In this document: piece after piece, positions 20,318-30,596 of the stretch
How positions within the stretch are numbered: position 1 is the stretch's first letter
Layout of the letters: the number at the start of each line of letters is the position of its first letter
Assembly (NCBI RefSeq): GCF_014898055.3
Contig: NW_023603184.1
Coordinates: 107,746,615 to 107,810,614, forward strand
Reading direction: 5' to 3'
Length of the DNA: 64,000 bases
Source of the DNA: Talpa occidentalis
Taxonomy: Eukaryota; Chordata; Mammalia; Eulipotyphla; Talpidae
Notes under the pieces: model-generated
Seen by the model: only the letters and a program-made list of their open reading frames with translations
Databases searched by the model: none
Told to the model about the DNA's origin: nothing
Translations under genes and position numbers: made by a program

Positions 20318-20784
20318 CTTTATTTCATTAAAACTTTTTTTGGTCAGTATTTCTCATGTCTATGTAACTTTGGGGTTACGTTTTATTCCTCCAATATGCA
20401 CATGCACCTTAGGCATTTTAGAAGTAGATTTTTTTTCAAGTATAGAAAAGAGTAGAACAACCCAAATATTCTAGACTGAGAAAACAATGTCAAAGTGTTC
20501 AGATATTTTAAAATTATAGACTATCATACAGAATGTCATTTAGAAAAAGCTGTCATTCTGGATGCTTAAAAGGACTCATTTATTTTGACTTGTCTAAAAA
20601 TATTAAAAATGGAAAAATGTAGGCCCCTTAAAATAAAAGTGAATGAAAGGAGCAAATAATTATTCAGGGAAGAGTTCCAAATTTATCAGGCTTTGATTTT
20701 AACTAGTTTGGTTTTAGAAGGCTCTGAGGTGGAGATTCTATTATAAATAGAACATATCCACACTGAATTTAATATTTTCCTTTT

Positions 20785-20930
20785 TCAATTGAGTTATAAT
20801 TGACTTATAACATTATATTAGCTTCAGGTATACAAATAATAATTTTATATTTATATTTACTATGAAATGATAACACAACAAATCTAGTTAACTTATTTCT
20901 TACAGTTCTCTGAAAGTATTTCTACATATT
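20785..20930 (-). repeat. L1 3' end fragment
   Basis: The plus strand shows antisense L1M phrases: TTGAGTTATAATTGACTTAT, AACATTATATTAGCTTCAGG and ATCTAGTTAACTTATTTC. It is short and old. Confidence 0.65.
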
Positions 20931-20993
20931 TGTATTATGATAAAGTTAGCTATTTCAAATTCATATACTTGCTTTTAGTAGTAAGTTTATTTT

Positions 20994-21117
20994 TTATTTT
21001 TCACTTTTTATTTTTTTGTGGGACCCTCGCCGGTGGCCGGGGATCGAACTGGTGCTGCAGAGGCTACGGGCAGCCTCGCAACCCAGTGCTCAACCGCTGC
21101 GCCACCAGGGGAGGCCC
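20994..21117 (-). repeat. tRNA-derived SINE, short form
   Basis: The minus strand starts GGCCTCCCCTGGTGGCGCAG, has the B-box-like GGTTCGATCCCC (GATCGAACT on plus) and ends with GTCCCACAAAAAAA. It is flanked by a perfect duplication, TAGTAGTAAGTTTATTTT, at 20,976-20,993 and 21,118-21,135. It is a recent-looking insertion. Confidence 0.93.
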
Positions 21118-21575
21118 TAGTAGTAAGTTTATTTTAATAGAAAAGTAATTCCAAAAGTATTTTAATAGAAAAGTAATTCCAAAGGTGAATATTTCAACCC
21201 CATGGACAGTTGAATTACTGATTTATTGTCTACAGCCAAGTACCTCTGTCACTACGTGGCACTGATTTCTACTTAAAAATGGTTTCTACTTTAAAGGGGA
21301 TGGTTTGAGCCAATTCAAATAATCTGGCTTCAGGGCTATAAATGTTAAAAGTGGTACTTTGTACATTTTTTTTCTAGCTAGTTTGATTTTTATTTTTTAA
21401 GAAAACAGTAATAGCTCTTTGCTATTGAAAAATCTATCTGGGTCACATCTGCAGAGAGTATATATGCATATTTCCCATGGAAGCCTCACAGATGGTCTTT
21501 GTAGCTTCTTCCATGTTTAAGTTAAGGATTTCTCCCCATGCTTTCTCTTTAATGACTTGATTGGGATTAGTATAC

Positions 21576-21640
21576 ACTGGATTGAGCTACTGGTTTTGGG
21601 GGTCCACTTCTCTGAATGACTGCCTTGGTAGCATCTAGAG
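21576..21640 (-). pseudogene. Dead PEVK exon, acceptor lost
   Basis: The minus strand reads LDATKAVIQRSGPPKPVAQS, recognisably of PEVK type. The acceptor TTTAAAG has become TTTAAAA. A GTATAC donor remains. About 65 bp. Confidence 0.6.
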
Positions 21641-21723
21641 TTTTAAAGATATTAGAATTTCTATATATGTTAAGTATAACTAAACTCATGAGATAAGAAA
21701 GATGACTTAATTCTGGTTTGTAC

Positions 21724-21801
21724 CTTTTGGTGGTGGTAATTTTTTTCTTTTAGTAATAAAAGATTGTCCTTTTGGAATACTTTCCTTGAAAGCTTCCAAC
21801 T
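21724..21801 (-). CDS. TTN: TTN PEVK exon w65, 26 aa
   Basis: Reads ELEAFKESIPKGQSFITKRK then KLPPPK. It has lost most of the VPEVPKK pattern but keeps frame, acceptor TTTAAAG and donor GTACAA. It lies among dead exons, so it may be decaying. Confidence 0.75.
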
Positions 21802-21930
21802 CTTTAAAGATATTAGTATTTTTTAATAGAGAAAAGGCAAAGGTTAGGTAGACTCTAGAAGGTAGGTTACAGATACAACTTTTAATCAGAAATTTCACTT
21901 TTGTTCTAATAGTTTATCTTCACATATTGT

Positions 21931-22551
21931 ATGAGTGGGACTTTTTAGGGGCAAGTCATAGATAATTTCCTATCTCTAGGTGTTCTTTTTTTTTATACTT
22001 TTTTAAATTTAAATATTTTATTTTATATAATTCTTACATCTTTTTTCATCTTTGCACAATGTATGCATTTTCATTTTGGTTATATTCCCCATACAATTGC
22101 ACCCCCCCCTTATTTTGACTCTAGTCCTTGCTCTCCCCCCCGCCCCCCTCTGCTCCATAGTGTGTCTCTGGTTTATAGTTGCTTGTTGATTTTTACTTTG
22201 TATTAATTAGTCTTTTTCCTGATCTCTTATTTAGGTTTTCTAAATTCCTGCTATGAGTGAGACCATCCGGTATTTTTATTTTTCTTTCTGACTTATTTTG
22301 CTGAGCATGATCCCTTCTAGTTCCATCTATGTTGCTGCAAACTGCATGTGTTTATCTTTTTTGATTGCTGAGTAATATTCCATTGTGTATACGTACCACA
22401 TCTTCTTGATCTAGTCATCTATTTTTGGGCATTTGGGTTGCTTCCATAGCTTAGTTATTGTAAATAGTGCTGCTATAAACATAGGGGTGCAGGTGCCCTT
22501 TGTAATTACTGTTTCTTTGTCATTTGGGTAAATACCTTATCTCTAGGTGTT
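21931..22551 (-). pseudogene. Dead PEVK exon split by an L1 insertion
   Basis: The exon remnant starts at the acceptor CTTAAG (22,552) and reads EHLEIGNYL, a TGA stop, then LAPKKSHSY. It is interrupted by the L1 at 21,988-22,537, whose target duplication lies inside the remnant. Confidence 0.6.
21988..22537 (-). mobile_element. LINE-1 3' fragment with target-site duplication
   Basis: The minus strand gives the L1 ORF2 end (GTGGTACGTATACACAATGG, then a TATTACTCAGCAATCAAAAA-type stretch), then 3' sequence and a poly-A, seen as T-runs at 21,988-21,997. A 17-bp duplication, TATCTCTAGGTGTTCTT, flanks it at 21,971-21,987 and 22,538-22,554. It is 5'-truncated with no intact ORF. Confidence 0.9.
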
Positions 22552-22692
22552 CTTAAGATATTAGTATTTTAGCATTAAAGGTTGTGAGGATCTATTGTAC
22601 ATAAAAAATTAAACACACTCTGAAGAACGAAGAAAAAAAATTTTCTCTTTTATCTCCCACCTTACTTAGATTTTCATAACCAAGAATTATAC

Positions 22693-22776
22693 CTTGAGCT
22701 GGAGAATATTCTGGAATTTTGGGACCAGTCTCAGGTAACTCCATCTCTGGATAAACTTCTCTGGTAGAATCAGGTT
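22693..22776 (-). CDS. TTN: TTN PEVK exon w64, 28 aa
   Basis: Reads EPDSTREVYPEMELPETGPK then IPEYSPAQ. It is acidic with two tyrosines. Frame and splice sites are intact (donor GTATAA, acceptor CTTTAAAG). Confidence 0.82.
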
Positions 22777-22897
22777 CTTTAAAGATATTAGTAGGTTTAT
22801 ATTCAGAAATTGCAAACATAGTAAATCATTGAACATGCAATACTTGTATCTTGAGGTCAAAGATAATTCATCTAAGGTTGATGTGGTTGAAAGGTAC

Positions 22898-22981
22898 CTT
22901 TAATTGCTGGTGTTTCTCTCTTTTTAGGAATAGTCACATATATTTTGTCCTCTGGAGCAACTTTCTTGGGTGGTTCAGGCA
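22898..22981 (-). CDS. TTN: TTN PEVK exon w63, 28 aa
   Basis: Reads VPEPPKKVAPEDKIYVTIPK then KRETPAIK. The donor is GTACCT. Confidence 0.88.
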
Positions 22982-23085
22982 CTTAAAAGATATGAGTATA
23001 GTTACATTTATAAGTGGTGAAAGAAAGTACTGAACTTTTAAAATGAGCCTCAAAGAAGTCTTCTTCAGACTGGTATTATATATAC

Positions 23086-23184
23086 CTTGTGCTAATTTGG
23101 TTTTTGTCTTTTGAGGATGAGTCACAAGTACTTTTTCTTCTAGGACTGATTCTTCAGGTGCTGATTCTTCAGGTACTTCATAAA
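23086..23184 (-). CDS. TTN: TTN PEVK exon w62, 33 aa
   Basis: Reads VYEVPEESAPEESVLEEKVL then VTHPQKTKTKLAQ. It contains a short internal repeat, PEESxxEES. It is longer than the standard unit and still a multiple of three. Confidence 0.85.
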
Positions 23185-24419
23185 CTTTAAAGATATTAGT
23201 ATTTATACAATTAGAGGTGTTTCAAGGTGCATAAAGAACAGTATTAAGAAAAATACAATACATAATACACATTCATCACTCAAATTGCCAGTAGCACATA
23301 GACACAAATTGGTGACAATAATAAACTGGCTAGGGTTAAGCCTCATTTCCAGTCTTATGATATAGGACTCTTGATATCTCTTTACTATCATGATGATACA
23401 AGAGATGAATTCACTGACCAGGGAGCATATATTTTCCTATATTAGTTAATAGTTTAATATGAAAACCAATTTGGTGTCAGAAAAAGAAAAGGAAAAGGAA
23501 GAGATTAAATATTTGGAAAATAAAGAAAATAGAGATTTTGCCAGCATTTAGAAAGAAATACTGACTGATATGGATTACCAAACTCAATTATAGAGAAGGT
23601 AGTCAAAAGAGGGGTCATCATAAACTTTTATCTCAGTCTAATATTATAGGTGACAAAAAGTTAAGTTTAAATGAATTTTTTTGGATTAAAATAAATGGAA
23701 GAACATTTTGACAACTTATCATTATTTGTCTTGTTAACCTGTTCTGTGTGCAAAAACTTTTTGCTTTGAGCCAATTTATTTTCTTGACAAAATATTCCTG
23801 ACAACTAACATTTTTACTACTGAATAGTGTTTGATTCAGAATATTAAACGATTCAGATTATTTTGCTCTGCAAGTTATTTAATGGTAATTTTGCACGAAA
23901 GCAGAAAAAGAATGGCTTGAGAACCAAGGTTCTAATGGCCTTAAAAGTCGATGGTCAGTTGAAAAGCATGGACAAAATATTTCCATTGATTGTTGTGAAG
24001 AGTAAAAGAAAATAATGGTGAAACATTTTGATTCCGCAAAATTTAATTAAAATATTATTATGAAGTGAAAGTAAGTTACTTCATGGTCTGAAAAAATAAA
24101 CTGGCACAAAGCAAAAGGGTTTTTGTACACAGAACAGGTTAACAAGACAAGTGAGGACAAATTTAGGAAGAAATTATTTTTCTAAAATCAGGCAATGTTA
24201 TAAGACAATTTATTTTTAAATTGGTGAGAAAATATAACTTGTGTGAAGCTAATAGCTATTAAAATTGTTTAAATTTGAGGCAAATATTTTTAGCACGTTA
24301 GGCTTTTTTAAAAATCTTTATAAGTTGTTAGTACATTTACTTTTAAAAGCTGTGAAGAAAAACACAGTGAATTTAAGAAGACATGAAACTGAAGAGAATC
24401 ACCAATTTGCTACACTCAC
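23185..24419 (-). other. TTN: Intron w61-w62, 1.2 kb
   Basis: Most of the right half is a 425-bp element with terminal inverted repeats, listed separately. The rest is AT-rich unique sequence. Confidence 0.7.
23726..24150. mobile_element. Unclassified DNA-transposon-like element with long TIRs
   Basis: The left end TTGTCTTGTTAACCTGTTCT continues as GTGTGCAAAAACTTTTTGC. The right end carries its reverse complement (GTTTTTGTACACAGAACAGG, then TTAACAAGACAA). About 45 bp match with a few differences. The middle has no ORF. I see no certain target duplication. It could be a MITE-type non-autonomous element; I do not recognise the family. Confidence 0.75.
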
Positions 24420-24494
24420 TATATATCGTTGTGTCTTCAGAAAGAACTGTACGTGATTTTTCTTCTTGAAGAGTTTTCCCAGATACATCAGGAA
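24420..24494 (-). CDS. TTN: TTN PEVK-like exon w61, 25 aa, unusual end
   Basis: Reads VPDVSGKTLQEEKSRTVLSE then DTTIY. The acceptor TTTAAAG is standard. The only good donor is GTGAGT, giving 75 bp in phase. The usual PPAK end is missing, so the original 3' end was probably lost and a new donor came into use. It could also be a dead exon. Confidence 0.55.
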
Positions 24495-24650
24495 CTTTAA
24501 AGATATTAGTATATTAATTGTTACAAATGACAAATATAAGATATTGAGAAGATAAACAAAGATCAAGGATTTAACATCACACACATTCACTTAAACCATG
24601 AATAACTAGACAAAGAGTTATTTCATGTTGTGATTAGTATCCGTGTGTAC

Positions 24651-24734
24651 CTTTAGCTGGTGGAATTTCAGGCTTTTTAGGAACAGCTTCATGGACCTTT
24701 TCTTCCGGAACAGCTTTCTTGGGTACTTCAGGTG
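24651..24734 (-). CDS. TTN: TTN PEVK exon w60, 28 aa
   Basis: Reads APEVPKKAVPEEKVHEAVPK then KPEIPPAK. The donor is GTACAC. Confidence 0.93.
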
Positions 24735-25261
24735 CTTTAAAGATATTTGTTTTAATTTTAAGAATATTATAATCGGGCATAACATACCAAGACAAAAAGG
24801 GGCCTCTAAAAAGCAGAATATCAAAAGTTCCAAAATATGAGTCAACTAAACACCCGGTCAATTCTCTTTAGATTGTCTTGTCAGTGAGTTCTAGATTTGT
24901 CATATTTGAAATACTTTGTTCTTTGGATATAATAGCATTTTCCTTTCTTGTCTGGATCATATTTTCAGAGTTACTAGAAATTAGCTTCCAAAAGAATTAT
25001 TTTTTAAAAAGAAGTTGACAGGCCAATTTTGTTTAGTTATTGTTTACAAAAAAAAGATTATTACAAACAATAACAACTTTTAGGGCTATGACTTTGTTCC
25101 CAGTGGGTCGTCACAAAACAGGGAATTATATTATAGAACATAAATTGAAGTTTATATCTCTCGGCCAGAATGTGGCATTGAGGGGAGAATGATCTCTATT
25201 CTCCATAGTAAGGGAATAAAAGAGAGCTTTATAGTAGTGGCGAATCAGCAGAGGCAGTTAC

Positions 25262-25339
25262 CTTTAGCTGGTGGAATTTTAGGCTTTTCAGGAACACGTA
25301 CTTTTTCTTCTACCACAATTTTCTTGGGCACTTCAGGTA
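25262..25339 (-). CDS. TTN: TTN PEVK exon w59, 26 aa
   Basis: Reads VPEVPKKIVVEEKVRVPEKP then KIPPAK. It matches the human VPEVPKKIVVEEKVRVPEEP exon as I recall it. Confidence 0.95.
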
Positions 25340-25583
25340 CTTTAAAGATAGCAGTAATAATTTTTTTTACTTTTAAACATTCATAAAGATTGTAAAATAA
25401 GCAGAGCATAAGAAATATAAACACAGAACATGAAGTCACAATACTAAATTCAGACATCACTTTATCAAATACATTATAGAATTTAACATAAATTTAATTT
25501 TGACAACAAATACCACAACAAAAATTTTGGGAATTTCCCATGTTAGAATCATAAGAACTTCACAAGAAAAATTAATAAGACAC

Positions 25584-25666
25584 CTCAGCTGGAGTTAGTT
25601 CTCCTTGTTTTGGTGGAATAATTGGTATTTTCTGTTCAGTGATAATGTTCTTAAATGCTTCAGGGA
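25584..25666 (-). pseudogene. Dead PEVK exon, acceptor and frame lost
   Basis: Reads IPEAFKNIITEQKIPIIPPK then QGELTPAE without a stop. The acceptor AG is AA, the length is 83 bp (one short of phase) and the donor is a weak GTGTCT. Two or three independent lesions make it a fossil exon. Confidence 0.7.
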
Positions 25667-25844
25667 TTTTCAAGATGTAAGTACATATTATTTAGTAGAT
25701 ATTGTTCCTTATTTCTATTTTGAAATTCAAGAGATTTACAAAAATGAACAAAGGAGCAACATTAGTTACTGTGTATTCACATTTACTAGGTTATTAAAAC
25801 TAAGAAGAGAAAACATGGATCAATCAATAAGCATGTTAGTCAAT

Positions 25845-25882
25845 GTAATATAATATAATGTAATATAATAAATATAATATCA
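25845..25882. repeat. (TAATA)n microsatellite
   Basis: AATATAATATAATGTAATAT-type pentamer repeats on the plus strand, imperfect. Confidence 0.8.
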
Positions 25883-25924
25883 GGTAGCACTGAAGAAGGA
25901 GAGCTGGGTTCACTATTTGGTTAA

Positions 25925-26003
25925 TAAGGAGATTTGTTCTGGTATTTTAGGTATAACAACAGTGAATTCCTTTTTTGACAGAACTTTCTTTGGATCTTAG
26001 TCA
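25925..26003 (-). pseudogene. Dead PEVK exon, early frameshift
   Basis: After the acceptor CTTTCAAG it reads VTK, then one base out of frame DPKKVLSKKEFTVVIPKIPE. No good donor is seen at the expected place. The left limit is approximate. Confidence 0.55.
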
Positions 26004-26132
26004 CTTGAAAGATGTTAGTCTGTTTTAGAAGTTCCAAGAACACAAAACACAGAAGCAAAATATCAACTTATAAAGCAACCAGGGTGCCACTGTACATAAA
26101 GTTAGGTAAGACATTTGTCACCAACAAAATAC

Positions 26133-26213
26133 CTTTAGCTGGTGGCTCTTTTGGAGGAACAACTTTAGTGGGTGGCTTTTTTGGAGGGATGATTTTCTCA
26201 GATATCTCAGGCC
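26133..26213 (-). CDS. TTN: TTN PEVK exon w58, 27 aa
   Basis: Reads GPEISEKIIPPKKPPTKVVP then PKEPPAK. It begins with G because the exon starts GG. It is close to the human exon as I recall it. Confidence 0.95.
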
Positions 26214-27060
26214 CTTTAAAGATATTAGTGCTTTCATTTAGAATGAACTCTTAAATAGTATAGATCTCTGCTACTAAAAGAGAACAACTACTAAAAGTTA
26301 GGACAATGAAAGCTCATGAAACACTTTCATAGATTTATATTTTTAAAGTGTATATCACATCAATTTTCAAAAAACCTAAATTTTGCTTTATTTCATCTAC
26401 ATTACAGATTTATAATGTATACTAACCATACAACTTCCTTTGTATTACACACATATTATTAATTTGTACAAGATCTAGAGTGGAATTGCAGAAAATTTAT
26501 TTGTGTTCTGGTTGATCCTCAGAATATTCTAGAATGTAGGTGCTATTATTCCTTAATATTATTTCTCTAATGAAAATATCATAAAATTGTGGAGTCTTTT
26601 TCTAAAATGTGAAATCTTTTGCTAAATAATTATCACTTTGTGAATAGCTGACTGAATTGTTAACAAAGCATGGTTGTATTATCTAAATGTGTAAATTCCT
26701 CATTGAACTGAGGAGCATCTTTGTCACTCAACTGATGACTGGTAAGTAATGGAATTTCTAGCAAACATCTAGTGTTCTTATTTGGATTTTAAAAAGATCT
26801 GACAAATTCATACAGTGCCTTCCTTAGGTAAGTAGATGTCAAATTATTATCTTGGCTAAAATTAAACACTGCTGTTAATCTCCGTTTTAATCTTTGTATC
26901 AAGTAGCTTAAGAAACTCATTCTTAAAGTATTTCATGATTTTGTCACAGAAAGTAAATGGATTTCTAGTGCTCCAAACTGGACATTAAATGTAAAAAAAA
27001 CCCAAATACATTATTTAGAACAAGATATAACAACATGTAGTATCTCCAGATTCCCTATAC
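26214..27060 (-). other. TTN: Intron w57-w58
   Basis: 847 bp of AT-rich sequence. I see no repeat or exon remnant. Confidence 0.6.
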
Positions 27061-27348
27061 CTTTAGGTGGAGGCTTGGGTTTTTCATATTCTTCTACTTC
27101 TTCAGCCTCTAAAACTTGTATCACCTTATGCACTTCTTCAACTTTGTGTACTTCTTGAAATCTCTGTTCTTGTACTTTGATGAATTCTTCTACTTCATGG
27201 AATTCCTCTTCTTCAAAGTATTCTTCTACTTCATGGAACTCTTCTTCTTCCTCTTCCACTCTTGCTTCTACTATTTCTAATTCTGTTCTTTCTTTTATTA
27301 CTTCTTTGTGGAAGGCAACTGTTACTTTTTCTTCAAGGACTGTTTTTC
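27061..27348 (-). CDS. TTN: TTN PEVK exon w57, 96 aa, glutamate-rich
   Basis: Starts GKTVLEEKVTVAFHKEVIKE. An acidic part follows with two EEEFHEVEE-type repeats (EFHEVEEYFEEEEFHEVEEF), and it ends EEYEKPKPPPK. Glutamate-rich exons are the second PEVK sequence class and can bind calcium or actin in published work. The antisense strand shows a serine-rich ORF that is only its shadow. Confidence 0.95.
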
Positions 27349-27499
27349 CTGAAAGAGCATCTATTTTAAGAGATTTATCTTTTTTTTTTAAACATAGAAG
27401 AAACAAAGATGTAAATCCAAAATATAAAATGAAAACATCAGAAGAAAGAAAGGACTTCATGCAATAATATGTGAAAATCAAAGATCTTTCCAAAAATAC

Positions 27500-27589
27500 C
27501 TGTAGCTGGGGGAACAGCTTCTTTTCTAGGCACAGGAACTTTCTTTTCAGGGATTTTCTTTTCTGGGACTTTCTTTTGTACTTCTGGCA
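27500..27589 (-). CDS. TTN: TTN PEVK exon w56, 30 aa
   Basis: Reads VPEVQKKVPEKKIPEKKVPV then PRKEAVPPAT. Three VPEKK/IPEKK steps in tandem make it longer than usual. Confidence 0.94.
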
Positions 27590-27741
27590 CTTTAAAGACA
27601 TAGTTTAATATTTAGGACTGTCAAGAGCAAGCTTTCATAGACAAAAGACACCAAAATACAATCAAGACACAGAGACATAAAACACAAAAGTCATAAAGAA
27701 AAAGATCAAAAGGAAGTTCAAGTTTAGCAAAGAACATGTAC

Positions 27742-27810
27742 CTTTGGCTGGAGGAGCCTCTTTTTTCTGAACAGGAACAGGTACTTTCTCCTCAGGAACT
27801 TTCTTGGGCA
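27742..27810 (-). CDS. TTN: TTN PEVK exon w55, 23 aa
   Basis: Reads VPKKVPEEKVPVPVQKKEAP then PAK. This short unit lacks the first VPE step. Confidence 0.95.
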
Positions 27811-28765
27811 CTTTAAAGATATTAGACATTTCAGTTAACTGACAATACTCAATAAACATGAAATGAAAACATCAGAAACAACATCAACATTACAATAACC
27901 ACAGCCCAAGAAGTCACTATTTTATGGGCAAAAGTTATTTTTCCAAATCAATCATGTGTGCTTAACCATCCCTTAGAAGAAGATATGTTTACAAAGTATG
28001 TGTATTATTCATCTTTCTTTCTTTCTTTTTTTTTGTTTAGAGAAACAAAAAGTTTATTGAGGAGAAAAGAAACAGAAATCTATTCATCTTTCTACAAATG
28101 ACTGCGATTACCTTTATTAGGTCTACTTGTATTCTTTTAAATTTGATAAAGAGTTTCTAAAAGTGATTAGTTACGTTCCATTCAACTGGGCACTACTATA
28201 GCAACCAAGATGGCTGCTGTGATAGGGGCAATAATCTAATTAAACAAGAACACCATTAATCTAATTAGGAAACAACAAGAAGTAGACATTTTGTATGCCT
28301 CTTGAATGTTTGAACCAAGTATTAGGAGTGGATGTGGAATTTTTAAAAATATTTATCATCCACACATAAAAACAAATGTTTTCTTTCTAAAATAATATAG
28401 TCAATGTAACTTTTATAATAATTACATAAGAAACTCTTCTTATATAATGGAATATAAAGAATCCAGAAAAGGAATGTGGGAGAGATTTTATTTTATATAT
28501 CTAAGTATAAAGAGATAAACTATCAATATTAAAATTCTCAGCTATTTAAGAAACTTTAAAAGTAAACCACACACACCCTTAATCATCATTAAAATGTAAA
28601 AAAAAAAAACTAAAGAAATAGACTCTACTATATTTTTACTGGTTCTTAATGTCATAAGTTTGCTATTTAAAAGACTCTCAGAAAGTGGTGAAAAAAGTCA
28701 CTTTTGTCTTATAAAAAGAAAATTAATGGGAATTTAAAGATATTATTAATCAGAATTTGTTATAC
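27811..28765 (-). other. TTN: Intron w54-w55
   Basis: 955 bp, AT-rich, with a CTTT-type tract near 28,012-28,034. No exon remnant is seen. Confidence 0.6.
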
Positions 28766-28885
28766 CTTTAGCTGGTGGTGCCTCCACTTTTTTAGGTGGT
28801 GCCTCCACTTTTTTAGGTGGTGCCTCCACTTTTTTAGGAACAGGAATAGGAGCTTCAGGTACTGCTTTCTTAATCACTTCAGGCA
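28766..28885 (-). CDS. TTN: TTN PEVK exon w54, 40 aa, triple internal repeat
   Basis: Starts VPEVIKKAVPEAPIPVP, then KKVEAPP three times in a row, ending AK. The three 21-bp units are identical on the DNA (plus strand CTCCACTTTTTTAGGTGGTGC). The human exon as I recall it has one copy (26 aa). The exon stays a multiple of three. Confidence 0.94.
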
Positions 28886-29479
28886 CTTAAAAGATATTTT
28901 ATGGACATTTTAAAAAATGACATACAATGAACAGAAAATACCCACATACCAAAAATTCCCACAAAATATTGAGTTATTTAAAAATTATATTGGCAACCTA
29001 AATGTAATTGTATATGGAGTAGTAATTCTAAAGATGAGAAGAATGTTACTTGAAAATCCCATCAACCAACATAATGTCAATTATGCAAAAGGTTGTCATA
29101 GTATTCAGGAAAAAATAGGCTAAGAATTATTGTAAAAAGTGAACCTCACAGAAAAAGTCTCTGTCCACTTGAACATTGAGAATTGAGAATTAAGAATTGA
29201 AAATGAAGATAAAGTGTAATGGTAGGATTTGGCAAAAAACTTACAGTGCCAATAACATAAATGTAATTTCTTTTTCTTCATTTTACTGCAGATGCAGTAG
29301 AAAAAATTGGGGAGAAAAACCTTAGATGCTTAGAAATGAGCTTCAGTTTATCATTGACACAATGTATAAGAAAAGTATATTGATGAATAATGGACTTAGA
29401 TGAATTTTAAGAAAGATTTGGAACCGTGCGTATTCCAAGTATTTTTCAATGTCCATAAAATGTCATAATTTGTATGTAC

Positions 29480-29608
29480 CTCTAGGTGGCGCCACCTCCT
29501 CAACCTCCTCTACACTAGGTGTTTCTTCCGGAATCTCTTCTTCTGGAATAATCTCTTCAGGCTCTTCAGGCCCTTCAGGCTCCTCAGGTTCTTCAGGCTC
29601 TTCAAACA
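29480..29608 (-). CDS. TTN: TTN PEVK exon w53, 43 aa, EEP repeats
   Basis: Starts VFEEPEEPEEPEGPEEPEEI, then IPEEEIPEETPSVEEVEEVA and PPR. The run of EEP units is longer than in the human exon I recall (about 32 aa). The donor is GTACAT. Confidence 0.94.
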
Positions 29609-30236
29609 CTTTTAAAAGATTATTATTTTGTAAATTAATTTTATAATTCTTTTGACCTTCAGAATAGAATGATAGGTCTGAAAACTCGGATTGTCTGATT
29701 AGCATAGGTAATTCATACCTCAGTCTTCCACATACGTGTAAAAACTAGCCCTTGAAAAAAATCTGTTGGGTCTTCAAAATATGCTAGACCCATTTCAGAA
29801 TTTTAGAAATGGAAAAGACCTCAGAGATCATTTAGTTAAAATTGTATTTTCAAATGGTAATGGACTTATTTGAAGTCAAACATCCACTTCGAGTTGGAAG
29901 TTAGATTTTCTAACCAGTTACTCAGACTTAACTGGAGTTTCTGTTGGACAAGTTTATTCCACAATTGTCAGTCAAGACACTTGATGAAAATTACCCATGG
30001 CAAACAGAATTTTCCTTCTAAGAGTTGTATTAAGATAAAACAAAGAACAAAGAAACCAACAAACAGGCTAAGCATATGAGAAAAGAGATGAAGTTTGTTT
30101 TAGTTTATCTGCCTAATTTCTGTAGGTAAACATATCTATTTTCGGGAGTGAAATGTGTATTTATCTCCTTCAAACATTAGACAAGGATAAGTCAATGATG
30201 ACTTTGTAAATACTATTTTCTTAGAAAATCATCTAC

Positions 30237-30314
30237 CTTCAACTGGTGGTGGAACTTCCTCTTCTTTAGGTGGAACTATTCGTCTTTCTTCCACTTTCTT
30301 AGGTACCTCAGGAA
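30237..30314 (-). CDS. TTN: TTN PEVK exon w52, 26 aa
   Basis: Reads VPEVPKKVEERRIVPPKEEE then VPPPVE. The donor is GTAGAT. Confidence 0.93.
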
Positions 30315-30518
30315 CTTAAAAGATATTGATTGTTTTAGGCACACACAAAATGCAAGATGCAAGGAAGACTACATAAAGACCAAGTTTCCAATTTTTCAAC
30401 ACAAGAGATTAAGTAATGGACACACATATACAAGATGAAACATCTCACAGAATCAAATGAGACAAAACCAGAAAGTTTTGTGGTTTAAGATTAAGGGTCC
30501 ATCAAAGAGATATTCTAC

Positions 30519-30596
30519 CTTTTACTCGTAGAGCCACTACTATTTGAAGAAAAGCAATGGATACTTCAGGGACTGGTTTCCTAGTTACTTCTAGTT
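30519..30596 (-). CDS. TTN: TTN PEVK-derived exon w51, 26 aa, divergent
   Basis: Reads ELEVTRKPVPEVSIAFLQIV then VALRVK. The frame (78 bp), acceptor CTTGAAAG and donor GTAGAA are intact, but the second half is hydrophobic with no proline. It may be a decaying exon that still splices, or a dead one that has kept its frame by chance. Confidence 0.5.

Noticed and set aside
24287..24320. Short TTTTTAGCACGTTAGGCTTT stretch resembling an exon end with a deletion
   Set aside because: It is too short and degraded to separate from chance in AT-rich intron.
27177..27467. Plus-strand serine-rich ORFs here and at 32,587-32,814
   Set aside because: Both are shadows of acidic exons w57 and w47.
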